From assembly GCA_031769625.1 (NCBI GenBank), contig JAUIMM010000550.1, positions 2,418,001 to 2,482,000 on the forward strand: a DNA stretch of 64,000 nt. Reading direction: 5' to 3'. The translations under genes were made by a program, and so were the position numbers. The DNA comes from Taudactylus pleione (taxonomy: Eukaryota; Chordata; Amphibia; Anura; Myobatrachidae). A model generated the notes under the pieces. That model searched no databases, was not told the DNA's origin, and saw nothing but the letters and a program-made list of their open reading frames with translations. This document shows, one piece after another, positions 52,681 to 63,086 of the stretch. The first letter of the stretch is position 1, and every line of letters begins with the position of its first letter.

Positions 52681-52752
52681 GCCGTGATTGTATAGTAGTT
52701 AGTACTCTGCGTTGTGGCTTCAGCAATCCCATTTCGAAAATGGGTCACAGCA
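52681..52752 (+). tRNA. tRNA-His-GTG: tRNA-His(GTG) (U92)
   Basis: H2 copy with paired T stem CCCAT/ATGGG. TTCAG breaks the anticodon stem at 30:40. Confidence 0.57.
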
Positions 52753-53178
52753 TTTTGATTTTGTTTCACAATCATCCATTTTTTCACAATACTGAATCTT
52801 AAGAAAATTTCAGAAAGTAAGCAGATTCTTTGAAGGTGCTTGCACTATTTGTGTTTAATGCTTATTATAAAGCTATCTTAACATGCTTTGAATAATTTAA
52901 TTGTGAATTATTGTACTAAAGTACTTGGAATTTGAAATAAATTCTAGAATTCAGAAAAGAAGAATGTTTGGGCTCTTTCTGAGTAAGTTCATCACATTTT
53001 TTAAAGATCTTTTAGCAGTCACAAGGATTATTTTACCTAAAACGTTTTTGGGAAACAATCCCTGCAGATAGTGTACAGTCAATTTCCAAAATGTGATTCT
53101 GTATATACTTCAATAACCATAAAACTCTGAAAATAGGCTCAAAAACAGGAAAGACACTTCAATTACTACAAAACACGT

Positions 53179-53251
53179 GGGCCAGTGGCGCAATGGATAA
53201 CGCGTCTGACTACGGATCAGAAGTTTGTAGGTTTGACTCCTACCTCGCTCG
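53179..53251 (+). tRNA. tRNA-Arg-ACG: tRNA-Arg(ACG) (U93)
   Basis: R1 copy with the normal loop CTACGGA. T loop TTTGACT, acceptor CTCGCTC. Confidence 0.75.
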
Positions 53252-53259
53252 CTTATATT

Positions 53260-53331
53260 GCCTTGATCGCATAGTGGTTAGTACTCTGCGTTGTGGACGC
53301 AGCAACCACGGTTCGAAAACAGGTCACGGCA
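53260..53331 (+). tRNA. tRNA-His-GTG: tRNA-His(GTG) (U93)
   Basis: Typical H4 copy. Confidence 0.57.
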
Positions 53332-53756
53332 TTTTGATTTTGTTTCTCAATCATCCATTTTTTCACAGTACTGAATCTTAAGAAAATTTCAGAAAGTAAG
53401 CAGATTCTTTGAAGGTGCTTGCACTATTTGTGTTTAATGCTTATTATAAAGCTATCTTAACATGCTTTGAATAATTTAATTGTGAATTATTGTACTAAAG
53501 GACTGGGAATTTGACATAAATTCTGGAATTCAGGAAAGAAGAATGTTTGGGCTCTGTCTGAGTAAGTTCATCACATTTTTTAAAGATCTTTTAGCAGTCA
53601 CAAGGATTATTTTACCTAAAACGTTTTTGGGAAACAATCCCTGCAGATAGTGTACAGTCAATTTCCAAAATGTGATTCTGTATATACTTCAATAACCATA
53701 AAACTCCAAAACTTGCTCAAAAACAGGAAAGAGACTTCAATTACTACAGGGCACCT

Positions 53757-53829
53757 GGGCCAGTGGCGCAATGGATAACGTGTCTGACTACGGATCATAA
53801 GTTTGTAGGTTCGACTCCTACCTGGCTCG
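53757..53829 (+). tRNA. tRNA-Arg-ACG: tRNA-Arg(ACG) (U94)
   Basis: R2 copy without the TCTAA change seen in U79 and U85. Confidence 0.78.
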
Positions 53830-53837
53830 CTTAAATT

Positions 53838-53909
53838 GACGTGATCGTATAGTGGTTAGTACTCTGCGTTGTGGCCGCAGCAACCCCGGTTTGAAAACGG
53901 GTCACAGCA
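53838..53909 (+). tRNA. tRNA-His-GTG: tRNA-His(GTG) (U94)
   Basis: H3 copy with T loop TTTGAAA. Confidence 0.56.
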
Positions 53910-54335
53910 TTTTGATTTTGTTTCACAATCATCCATTTTTTCACAATACTGAATCTTAAGAAAATTTCAGAAAGTAAGCAGATTCTTTGAAGGTGCTTGC
54001 ACTATTTGTGTTTAATGCTTATTATAAAGCTATCTTAACATGCTTTGAATAATTTAATTGTGAATTATTGTACTAAAGGACTGGGAATTTGACATAAATT
54101 CTGGAATTCAGGAAAGAAGAATGTTTGGGCTCTGTCTGAGTAAGTTCATCACATTTTTTAAAGATCTTTTAGCACTCACAAGGATTATTTTACCTAAAAC
54201 GTTTTTGGGAAACAATCCCTGCAGATAGTGTACAGTCAATTTCCAAAATGTGATTCTGTATATACTTCAATAACCATAAAATTCTGAAAACAGGCTCAAA
54301 AACAGGAAAGACACTTCAATTACTACAAGACACCC

Positions 54336-54407
54336 GGTACAGGGGGCAATGGATAACGTGTCTGACTATGGATCTGTAGACTGTAGGTTCTACTCCTACC
54401 TGGCTCA
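54336..54407 (+). pseudogene. tRNA-Arg-like, anticodon ATG (U95)
   Basis: R3 copy starting GGTACAGGGGGC, with TTCTACT. Confidence 0.57.
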
Positions 54408-54415
54408 CTGAAATT

Positions 54416-54487
54416 GCCGTGATCATATAGTGGTTAGTACTCTGCGTTGTGGCCGCAGCAACGCCGGTTCGAATCCCGGTCACTGCA
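54416..54487 (+). tRNA. tRNA-His-GTG: tRNA-His(GTG) (U95)
   Basis: H1 copy with T stem GCCGG/CCCGG and end TCACTGCA. Confidence 0.62.
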
Positions 54488-54912
54488 TTTTGATTTTGTT
54501 TCTCAATCATCCATTTTTTCACAATACTGAATCTTAAGAAAATTTCAGAAAGTAAGCAGATTCTTTGAAGGTGCTTGCACTATTTGTGTTTAATGCTTAT
54601 TATAAAGCTATCTTAACATGCTTTGAATAATTTAATTGTGAATAATTTTACTAAAGGACTAGGAATTTGACATAAATTCTAGAATTCAGGAAAGAAAAAT
54701 GTTTGGGCTCTGTCTGAGTAAGTTCATTACATTTTTTAAAGATCTTTTAGCAGTCACAAGGATTATTTTACCTAAAACGTTTTTGGGAAACAATCCCTGC
54801 AGATAGTGTACAGTCAATTTCCAAAATGTGATTCTGTATATACTTCAATAACCATAAAACTCCAAAACTGGCTCAAAAACAGGAAAGACACTTCAATTAC
54901 TACCAGACACCC

Positions 54913-54984
54913 GGGACAGTGGGCAATGGATAACGTGTCTGACTATGGATCTGTAGATTGTAGGTTCGACTCCTACCTGGCTCG
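54913..54984 (+). pseudogene. tRNA-Arg-like, anticodon ATG (U96)
   Basis: R3 copy identical in type to the first unit of block A, including the upstream CTACCAGACACC. Confidence 0.6.
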
Positions 54985-54992
54985 CTTAAATT

Positions 54993-55064
54993 GCCGTGAT
55001 CGTATAGTGGTTAGTACTCTGCGTTGTGGCTGCAGCAACCCCATTTCAAAAACGGGTCACAGCA
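54993..55064 (+). tRNA. tRNA-His-GTG: tRNA-His(GTG), chimeric (U96)
   Basis: The 5' half is H1 as in U72. From about 55031 the 3' half is H2 (GGCTGCAG, T arm CCCATTTCAAAAACGGG). Confidence 0.65.
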
Positions 55065-55490
55065 TTTTGATTTTGTTTCACAATCATCCATTTTTTCACA
55101 ATACTGAATCTGAAGAAAATTTCAGAAAGTAAGCAGATTCTTTGAAGGTGCTTGCACTATTTGTGTTTAATGCTTATTATAAAGCTATCTTAACATGCTT
55201 TGAATAATTTAATTGTGAATTATTGTACTAAAGGACTGGGAATTTGACATAAATTCTGGAATTCAGGAAAGAAGAATGTTTGGGCTCTGTCTGAGTAAGT
55301 TCATCACATTTTTTAAAGATCTTTTAGCACTCACAAGGATTATTTTACCTAAAACGTTTTTGGGAAACAATCCCTGCAGATAGTGTACAGTCAATTTCCA
55401 AAATGTGATTCTGTATATACTTCAATAACCATAAAACTCTGAAAAAAAGCTCAAAAACAGAAAAGACACTTCAATTGCTACAAAACACGT

Positions 55491-55563
55491 GGGCCAGTGG
55501 CGCAATGGATAACGTGTCTGACTATGGATCATAAGTTTGTAGGTTCGACTCCTACCTGGCTCG
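55491..55563 (+). tRNA. tRNA-Arg-like, anticodon ATG (U97)
   Basis: Full-length R2 body with ATG and intact GGGCCAGTGGCGC. Confidence 0.53.
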
Positions 55564-55571
55564 CTTAAATT

Positions 55572-55643
55572 GATGTGATCATATAGTGGTTAGTACTCTG
55601 CGTTGTGGTCGCAGCAACCCCGGTTCGAAAACGGGTCACAGCA
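55572..55643 (+). tRNA. tRNA-His-GTG: tRNA-His(GTG), weak (U97)
   Basis: H3 copy starting GATGTGATCATATAG. Confidence 0.52.
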
Positions 55644-56069
55644 TTTTGATTTTGTTTCACAATCATCCATTTTTTCACAATACTGAATCTTAAGAAAATT
55701 TCAGAAAGTAAGCAGATTCTTTGAAGGTGCTTGCACTATTTGTGTTTAATGCTTATTATAAAGCTATCTTAACATGCTTTGAATAATTTAATTGTGAATT
55801 ATTGTACTAAAGGACTGGGAATTTGACATAAATTCTGGAATTCAGGAAAGAAGAATGTTTGGGCTCTGTCTGAGTAAGTTCATCACATTTTTTAAAGATC
55901 TTTTAGCAGTCACAAGGATTATTTTACCTAAAACGTTTTTGGGAAACAATCCCTGCAGATAGTGTACAGTCAATTACCAAAATGTGATTCTGTATATACT
56001 TCAATAACCATAAAATTCTGAAAACAGGCTCAAAAACAGGAAAGACACTTCAATTACTACAAGACACCA

Positions 56070-56141
56070 GAGACAGTGGGCAATGGATAACGTGTCTGAC
56101 TATGGATCTGTAGATTGTAGGTTCGACTCCTACCTGGCTCG
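56070..56141 (+). pseudogene. tRNA-Arg-like, anticodon ATG (U98)
   Basis: R3 copy starting GAGACAG. Confidence 0.6.
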
Positions 56142-56149
56142 CTTAAATT

Positions 56150-56221
56150 GCTGTGATCGTATAGTGGTTAGTACTCTGCGTTGTGGCCACTGCAACCCCG
56201 GTTTGAATCCGGGTCACGGCA
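56150..56221 (+). tRNA. tRNA-His-GTG: tRNA-His(GTG) (U98)
   Basis: H1 copy with GCTGTGA (3:70 wobble), CACTG anticodon stem, and T loop TTTGAAT. Confidence 0.65.
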
Positions 56222-56647
56222 TTTTGATTTTGTTTCTCAATCATCCATTTTTTCACAATACTGAATCTTAAGAAAATTTCAGAAAGTAAGCAGATTCTTT
56301 GAAGGTGCTTGCACTATTTGTGTTTAATGCTTATTATAAAGCTATCTTAACATGCTTTGAATAATTTAATTGTGAATTATTGTACTAAAGGACTGGGAAT
56401 TTGACATAAATTCTGGAATTCAGGAAAGAAGAATGTTTGGGCTCTGTCTGAGTAAGTTCATCACATTTTTTAAAGATCTTTTAGCAGTCACAAGGATTAT
56501 TTTACCTAAAACGTTTTTGGGAAACAATCCCTGCAGATAGTGTACAGTCAATTACCAAAATGTGATTCTGTATATACTTCAATAACCATAAAATTCTGAA
56601 AACAGGCTCAAAAACAGGAAAGACACTTCAATTACTACAAGACACCA

Positions 56648-56719
56648 GAGACAGTGGGCAATGGATAACGTGTCTGACTATGGATCTGTAGATTGTAGGT
56701 TCGACTCCTACCTGGCTCG
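56648..56719 (+). pseudogene. tRNA-Arg-like, anticodon ATG (U99)
   Basis: R3 copy, same as U98. Confidence 0.6.
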
Positions 56720-56727
56720 CTTAAATT

Positions 56728-56799
56728 GCTGTGATCGTATAGTGGTTAGTACTCTGCGTTGTGGCCGCTGCAACCCCGGTTCGAATCCGGGTCACGGCA
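56728..56799 (+). tRNA. tRNA-His-GTG: tRNA-His(GTG) (U99)
   Basis: H1 copy with GCTGTGA wobble and perfect T arm. CGCTG is the only mismatch (28:42). Confidence 0.76.
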
Positions 56800-57225
56800 T
56801 TTTGATTTTGTTTCTCAATCATCCATTTTTTCACAATACTAAATCTTAAGAAAATTTCAGAAAGTAAGCAGATTCTTTGAAGGTGCTTGCACTATTTGTG
56901 TTTAATGCTTATTATAAAGCTATGTTAACATGCTTTGAATAATTTAATTGTGAATTATTGTACTAAAGGACTGGGAATTTGACATAAATTCTGGAATTCA
57001 GGAAAGAAGAATGCTTGGGCTCTGTCTGAGTAAGTTCATCACATTTTTTAAAGATCTTTTAGCAGTCACAAGGATTATTTTACCTAAAACGTTTTTGGGA
57101 AACAATCCCTGCAGATAGTGTACAGTCAATTACCAAAATGTGATTCTGTATATACTTCAATAACCATAAAATTCTGAAAACAGGCTCAAAAACAGGAAAG
57201 ACACTTCAATTACTACAAGACACCA

Positions 57226-57297
57226 GAGACAGTGGGCAATGGATAACGTGTCTGACTATGGATCTGTAGATTGTAGGTTCGACTCCTACCTGGCTCG
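57226..57297 (+). pseudogene. tRNA-Arg-like, anticodon ATG (U100)
   Basis: R3 copy, same as U98. Confidence 0.6.
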
Positions 57298-57305
57298 CTT
57301 AAATT

Positions 57306-57377
57306 GCTGTGATCGTATAGTGGTTAGTACTCTGCGTTGTGGCCGCTGCAACCCCGGTTTGAATCCGGGTCACGGCA
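57306..57377 (+). tRNA. tRNA-His-GTG: tRNA-His(GTG) (U100)
   Basis: H1 copy like U99 but with T loop TTTGAAT. Confidence 0.7.
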
Positions 57378-57802
57378 TTTTGATTTTGTTTCTCAATCAT
57401 CCATTTTTTCACAATACTGAATCTTAAGAAAATTTCAGAAAGTAAGCAGATTCTTTGAAGGTGCTTGCACTATTTGTGTTTAATGCTTATTATAAAGCTA
57501 TCTTAACATGCTTTGAATAATTTAATTGTGAATTATTGTACTAAAGGACTGGGAATTTGACATAAATTCTGGAATTCAGGAAAGAAGAATGTTTGGGCTC
57601 TGTCTGAGTAAGTTCATCACATTTTTTAAAGATCTTTTAGCAGTCACAAGGATTATTTTACCTAAAACGTTTTTGGGAAACAATCCAGCAGATAGTGTAC
57701 AGTCAATTTCCAAAATGTGATTCTGTATATTCTTCAATAACCATAAAACTCTGAAAAAAGGCTCAAAAACAGGAAAGACACTTCAATTGCTACAAAACAC
57801 GT

Positions 57803-57875
57803 GGGCCAGTGGCGCAATGGATAACGCGTCTGACTACGGTTCAGAAGATTGTAGGTTCGACTCCTACCTGGCTCG
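57803..57875 (+). tRNA. tRNA-Arg-ACG: tRNA-Arg(ACG) (U101)
   Basis: R1 copy with loop CTACGGT, stems paired, discriminator G. Confidence 0.87.
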
Positions 57876-57883
57876 CTTAAATT

Positions 57884-57955
57884 GCCGTGATCGTATAGTG
57901 GTTAGTACTCTGCGTTGTGGCCGCAGCAACCCCGGTTTGAAAACGGGTCACAGCA
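57884..57955 (+). tRNA. tRNA-His-GTG: tRNA-His(GTG) (U101)
   Basis: H1 5' part with an H3-type T arm (TTTGAAA, ACGGG) and end TCACAGCA. Confidence 0.68.
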
Positions 57956-58381
57956 TTTTGATTTTGTTTCACAATCATCCATTTTTTCACAATACTGAAT
58001 CTTAAGAAAATTTCAGAAAGTAAGCAGATTCTTTGAAGGTGCTTGCACTATTTGTGTTTAATGCTTATTATAAAGCTATCTTAACATGCTTTGAATAATT
58101 TAATTGTGAATTATTGTACTAAAGGACTGGGAATTTGACATAAATTCTGGAATTCAGGAAAGAAGAATGTTTGGGCTCTGTCTGAGTAAGTTCATCACAT
58201 TTTTTAAAGATCTTTTAGCACTCACAAGGATTATTTTACCTAAAACGTTTTTGGGAAACAATCCCTGCAGATAGTGTACAGTCAATTTCCAAAATGTGAT
58301 TCTGTATATACTTCAATAACCATAAAATTCTGAAAACAGGCTCAAAAACAGGAAAGACACTTCAATTACTACAAGACACCC

Positions 58382-58453
58382 GGTACAGTGGGCAATGGAT
58401 AGCGTGTCTGACTATGGATCTGTAGACTGTAGGTTCTACTCCTACCTGGCTCA
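58382..58453 (+). pseudogene. tRNA-Arg-like, anticodon ATG (U102)
   Basis: R3 copy starting GGTACAGTGGGC, with GGATAGCG and TTCTACT. Confidence 0.57.
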
Positions 58454-58461
58454 CTGAAATT

Positions 58462-58533
58462 GCCGTGATCATATAGTGGTTAGTACTCTGCGTTGTGGCC
58501 GCAGCAACGCCGGTTCGAATCCGGGTCACTGCA
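58462..58533 (+). tRNA. tRNA-His-GTG: tRNA-His(GTG) (U102)
   Basis: H1 copy with T stem GCCGG/CCGGG and end TCACTGCA, as in U80. Confidence 0.66.
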
Positions 58534-58958
58534 TTTTGATTTTGTTTCTCAATCATCCATTTTTTCACAATACTGAATCTTAAGAAAATTTCAGAAAGTA
58601 AGCAGATTCTTTGAAGGTGCTTGCACTATTTGTGTTTAATGCTTATTATAAAGCTATCTTAACATGCTTTGAATAATTTAATTGTGAATAATTTTACTAA
58701 AGGACTAGGAATTTGACATAAATTCTAGAATTCAGGAAAGAAAAATGTTTGGGCTCTGTCTGAGTAAGTTCATTACATTTTTTAAAGATCTTTTAGCAGT
58801 CACAAGGATTATTTTACCTAAAACGTTTTTGGGAAACAATCCCTGCAGATAGTGTACAGTCAATTTCCAAAATGTGATTCTGTATATACTTCAATAACCA
58901 TAAAACTCCAAAACTGGCTCAAAAACAGGAAAGACACTTCAATTACTACATGGCATCT

Positions 58959-59031
58959 GGGCCAGTGGCGCAATGGATAACGTGTCTGACTACGGATCAT
59001 AAGTTTGTAGGTTCGACTCCTACCTGGCTCG
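58959..59031 (+). tRNA. tRNA-Arg-ACG: tRNA-Arg(ACG) (U103)
   Basis: Typical R2 copy, discriminator G. Confidence 0.78.
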
Positions 59032-59039
59032 CTTAAATT

Positions 59040-59111
59040 GACGTGATCGTATAGTGGTTAGTACTCTGCATTGTGGCCGCAGCAACCCCGGTTCGAAAAC
59101 GGATCACAGCA
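59040..59111 (+). tRNA. tRNA-His-GTG: tRNA-His(GTG), weak (U103)
   Basis: H3 copy with CTGCA/CGCAG and T stem CCCGG/ACGGA. Confidence 0.5.
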
Positions 59112-59537
59112 TTTTGATTTTGTTTCACAATCATCCATTTTTTCACAATACTGAATCTTAAGAAAATTTCAGAAAGTAAGCAGATTCTTTGAAGGTGCTT
59201 GCACTATTTGTGTTTAATGCTTATTATAAAGCTATCTTAACATGCTTTGAATAATTTAATTGTGAATTATTGTACTAAAGGACTGGGAATTTGACATAAA
59301 TTCTGGAATTCAGGAAAGAAGAATGTTTGGGCTCTGTCTGAGTAAGTTCATCACATTTTTTAAAGATCTTTTAGCAGTCACAAGGATTATTTTACCTAAA
59401 ACGTTTTTGGGAAACAATCCCTGCAGATAGTGTACAGTCAATTTCCAAAATGTGATTCTGTATATACTTCAATAACCATAAAACTCTGAAAAAAGGCTCA
59501 AAAACAGGAAAGACACTTCAATTGCTACAAAACACGT

Positions 59538-59610
59538 GGGCCAGTGGCGCAATGGATAACGCGTCTGACTACGGATCAGAAGATTGTAGGTTCGACTCCT
59601 ACCTGGCTCG
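59538..59610 (+). tRNA. tRNA-Arg-ACG: tRNA-Arg(ACG) (U104)
   Basis: R1 copy, fully paired, discriminator G. With U34 and U40, among the cleanest Arg copies. Confidence 0.92.
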
Positions 59611-59618
59611 CTTAAATT

Positions 59619-59690
59619 GCCGTGATTGTATAGTAGTTAGTTCTCTGCGTTGTGGCTGCAGCAACCCCATTTTGAAAACGGGTCACAGCA
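59619..59690 (+). tRNA. tRNA-His-GTG: tRNA-His(GTG) (U104)
   Basis: H2 copy with AGTTCTCTG and T loop TTTGAAA. Confidence 0.58.
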
Positions 59691-60116
59691 TTTTGATTTT
59701 GTTTCACAATCATCCATTTTTTCACAATACTGAATCTTAAGAAAATTTCAGAAAGTAAGCAGATTCTTTGAAGGTGCTTGCACTATTTGTGTTTAATGCT
59801 TATTATAAAGCTATCTTAACATGCTTTGAATAATTTAATTGTGAATTATTGTACTAAAGTACTTGGAATTTGACATAAATTCTAGAATTCAGAAAAGAAG
59901 AATGTTTGGGCTCTGTCTGAGTAAGTTCATCACATTTTTTAAATATCTTTTAGCAGTCACAATTATTATTTTACCTAAAACGTTTTTGGGAAACAATCCC
60001 TGCAGATAGTCTACAGTCAATTTCCAAAATGTGATTCTGTATATACTTCAATAACCATAAAACTCTGAAAATAGGCTCAAAAACAGGAAAGACACTTCAA
60101 TTACTACAAAACACAT

Positions 60117-60189
60117 GGGCCAGTGGCGCAATGGATAATGCGTCTGACTACGGATCAGAAGTTTGTAGGTTCGACTCCTACCTGGCTCG
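60117..60189 (+). tRNA. tRNA-Arg-ACG: tRNA-Arg(ACG) (U105)
   Basis: R1 copy with GATAATGCG, variable loop AGTTT, fully paired. Confidence 0.9.
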
Positions 60190-60197
60190 CTTATATA

Positions 60198-60269
60198 TCC
60201 TTGATCGCATAGTGGTTAGTACTCTGCGTTGTGGAGGCAGCAACCACGGTTCGAAAACCGGTCACGGCA
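60198..60269 (+). tRNA. tRNA-His-GTG: tRNA-His(GTG), weak (U105)
   Basis: H4 copy starting TCCTTGA, with GGCAG in the anticodon stem and T stem CACGG/ACCGG. Confidence 0.47.
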
Positions 60270-60695
60270 TTTTGATTTTGTTTCTCAATTATCCATTTTT
60301 TCACAGTACTGAATCTTAAGAAAATTTCAGAAAGTAAGCAGATTCTTTGAAGGTGCTTGCACTATTTGTGTTTAATGCTTATTATAAAGCTATCTTAACA
60401 TGCTTTGAATAATTTAATTGTGAATTATTGTACTAAAGGACTGGGAATTTGACATAAATTCTGGAATTCAGGAAAGAAGAATGTTTGGGCTCTGTCTGAG
60501 TAAGTTCATCACATTTTTTAAAGATCTTTTAGCAGTCACAAGGATTATTTTACCTAAAACGTTTTTGGGAAACAATCCCTGCAGATAGTGTACAGTCAAT
60601 TTCCAAAATGTGATTCTGTATATACTTCAATAACCATAAAACTCCAAAACTGGCTCAAAAACAGGAAAGACAACTTCAATTACTACAGGGCACCT

Positions 60696-60768
60696 GGGCC
60701 AGTGGCGCAATGGATAATGTGTCTGACTACGGATCATAAGTTTGTAGGTTCGACTCCTACCTGGCTCA
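60696..60768 (+). tRNA. tRNA-Arg-ACG: tRNA-Arg(ACG) (U106)
   Basis: R2 copy with GATAATGTG, discriminator A. Confidence 0.77.
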
Positions 60769-60776
60769 CTAAAATT

Positions 60777-60848
60777 GACGTGATCGTATAGTGGTTAGTA
60801 CTCTGCGTTGTGGCCGCAGCAACCCCGGTTCGAAAACGGGTCACAGCA
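60777..60848 (+). tRNA. tRNA-His-GTG: tRNA-His(GTG) (U106)
   Basis: Typical H3 copy. Confidence 0.6.
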
Positions 60849-61274
60849 TTTTGATTTTGTTTCACAATCATCCATTTTTTCACAATACTGAATCTTAAGA
60901 AAATTTCAGAAAGTAAGCAGATTCTTTGAAGGTGCTTGCACTATTTGTGTTTAATGCTTATTATAAAGCTATCTTAACATGCTTTGAATAATTTAATTGT
61001 GAATTATTGTACTAAAGGACTGGGAATTTGACATAAATTCTGGAATTCAGGAAAGAAGAATGTTTGGGCTCTGTCTGAGTAAGTTCATCACATTTTTTAA
61101 AGATCTTTTAGCACTCACAAGGATTATTTTACCTATAACGTTTTTGGGAAACAATCCCTGCAGATAGTGTACAGTCAATTACCAAAATGTGATTCTGTAT
61201 ATACTTCAATAACCCTAAAATTCTGAAAACAGGCTCAAAAACAGGAAAGACACTTCAATTACTACAAGACACCC

Positions 61275-61346
61275 GGGACAGTGGGCAATGGATAACGTGT
61301 CTGACTATAGATCTGTAGATTGTAGGGTCGACTCCTACCTGGCTCG
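61275..61346 (+). pseudogene. tRNA-Arg-like, anticodon ATA (U107)
   Basis: R3 body with ATA and T loop GTCGACT, like U53. Confidence 0.58.
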
Positions 61347-61354
61347 CTTAAATT

Positions 61355-61426
61355 GACGTGATCGTATAGTGGTGAGTACTCTGCGTTGTGGCTGCTGCAA
61401 CCCCGGTTCGAATCCGGGTCACAGCA
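61355..61426 (+). tRNA. tRNA-His-GTG: tRNA-His(GTG), mosaic (U107)
   Basis: H3 start (GACGTGA) with an H1 T arm (CCCGG/CCGGG). D loop GGTGAG, TGCTG stem, end TCACAGCA. Confidence 0.56.
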
Positions 61427-61851
61427 TTTTGATTTTGTTTCTCAATCATCCATTTTTTCACAATACTGAATCTTAAGAAAATTTCAGAAAGTAAGCAGAT
61501 TCTTTGAAGGTGCTTGCACTATTTGTGTTTAATGCTTATTATAAAGCTATCTTAACATGCTTTGAATAATTTAATTGTGAATTATTGTACTAAAGTACTT
61601 GGAATTTGACATAAATTCTAGAATTCAGAAAAGAAGAATGTTTGGGCTCTGTCAGAGTAAGTTCATCACATTTTTTAAAGATCTTTTAGCAGTCACAAGG
61701 ATTATTGTACCTAAAACATTTTTGGGAAACAATCCCTGCAGATAGTGTACAGTCAATTTCCAAAATGTGATTCTGTATATACTTCAATAACCATAAAACT
61801 TTAAAACAGGCTCAAAAACAGGAAAGACTCTTCAATTGCTACAAGACACCT

Positions 61852-61923
61852 GGGACAGTGGGCAATGGATAACGAGTCTGACTATAGATCAGAAGATTGT
61901 AGGTTCGACTCCTACCTGGCTCG
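61852..61923 (+). pseudogene. tRNA-Arg-like, anticodon ATA (U108)
   Basis: R4 copy with AACGAGTCTG. A TTTT follows in the linker. Confidence 0.55.
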
Positions 61924-61928
61924 CTTAA

Positions 61929-61932
61929 TTTT
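61929..61932 (+). terminator. TTTT in the Arg-His linker (U108)
   Basis: The linker reads CTTAATTTT instead of CTTAAATTG. The T4 run could stop Pol III before tRNA-His, and it also replaces G1 of the tRNA-His. This is the only T4 run I found in any linker. Confidence 0.6.
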
Positions 61933-62003
61933 CCGTGATTGTATAGTAGTTAGTACTCTGCGTTGTGGCTGCAGCAACCCCATTTCGAAAACGGGTCACA
62001 TCA
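61932..62003 (+). tRNA. tRNA-His-GTG: tRNA-His(GTG), weak (U108)
   Basis: H2 copy starting TCCGTGA (G1 lost) and ending TCACATCA. The linker T4 run may block its transcription from the upstream promoter. Confidence 0.45.
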
Positions 62004-62429
62004 TTTTGATTTTGTTTCACAATCATCCATTTTTTCACAATACTGAATCTTAAGAAAATTTCAGAAAGTAAGCAGATTCTTTGAAGGTGCTTGCACTATT
62101 TGTGTTTAATGCTTATTATAAAGCTATCTTAACATGCTTTGAATAATTTAATTGTGAATTATTGTACTAAAGGACTGGGAATTTGACATAAATTCTGGAA
62201 TTCAGGAAAGAAGAATGTTTGGGCTCTGTTTGAGTAAGTTCATCACATTTTTTAAAGATCTTTTAGCACTCACAAGGATTATTTTACCTAAATCGTTTTT
62301 GGGAAACAATCGCTGCAGATAGTGTACAGTCAATTTCCAAAATGTGATTCTGTATATACTTCAATAGCCATAAAACTCTGAAAACAGGCTCAAAAACAGG
62401 AAAGACACTTCAATTACTACAAGACACCC

Positions 62430-62501
62430 GGGACAGTGGGCAATGGATAACGTGTCTGACTATAGATCTGTAGATTGTAGGGTCGACTCCTACCTGGCTC
62501 G
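62430..62501 (+). pseudogene. tRNA-Arg-like, anticodon ATA (U109)
   Basis: R3 body with ATA and T loop GTCGACT, like U53. Confidence 0.58.
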
Positions 62502-62509
62502 CTTAAATT

Positions 62510-62581
62510 GCCGTGATCGTACAGTGGTTAGTACTCTGCGTTGTGGCCGCAGCAACGCCGGTTCGAATCCGGGTCACAGCA
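62510..62581 (+). tRNA. tRNA-His-GTG: tRNA-His(GTG) (U109)
   Basis: H1 copy with GTACAGTGG, T stem GCCGG/CCGGG and end TCACAGCA. Confidence 0.66.
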
Positions 62582-63006
62582 TTTTGATTTTGTTTCTCAA
62601 TCATCCATTTTTTCACAATACTGAATCTTAAGAAAATTTCAGAAAGTAAGCAGATTCTTTGAAGGTGCTTGCACTATTTGTGTTTAATGCTTATTATAAC
62701 GCTATCTTAACATGCTTTGAATAATTTAATTGTGAATAATTTTACAAAAGGACTATGAATTTGACATAAATTCTAGAATTCAGGAAAGAAGAATGTTTGG
62801 GCTCTGTCTGAGTAAGTTCATTACATTTTTTAAAGATCTTTTAGCAGTCACAAGGATTATTGTACCTAAAACATTTTTCGGAAACAATCCCTGCAGATAG
62901 TGTACAGTTAATTTCCAAAATGTGATTCTGTATATACTTCAATAACCATAAAACTTTAAAACAGGCTCAAAAACAGGAAAGACTCTTCAATTGCTGCAAG
63001 ACACCT

Positions 63007-63078
63007 GGGACAGTGGGCAATGGATAACGCGTCTGACTATAGATCAGAAGATTGTAGGTTCGACTCCTACCTAGCTCA
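63007..63078 (+). pseudogene. tRNA-Arg-like, anticodon ATA (U110)
   Basis: R4 copy with acceptor CTAGCTC. Confidence 0.55.
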
Positions 63079-63086
63079 CTTAAATT

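Larger units (their letters stand above)
51445..53178 (+). repeat. Block B, copy 2 (U90-U92)
   Basis: Matches U75-U77 in the spacers, but the tRNA pair of U92 is of a different class from U77. Confidence 0.85.
53179..54912 (+). repeat. Block C, copy 3 (U93-U95)
   Basis: Repeats U78-U80. It is followed at 54913 by the start of another A-type unit (U96), which turns chimeric. Confidence 0.9.
56070..57802 (+). repeat. Three near-identical single units (U98-U100)
   Basis: Three successive units 578 bp apart that differ at only a few sites (for example GGTTTGAAT against GGTTCGAAT). This looks like a recent one-unit amplification. Confidence 0.85.
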
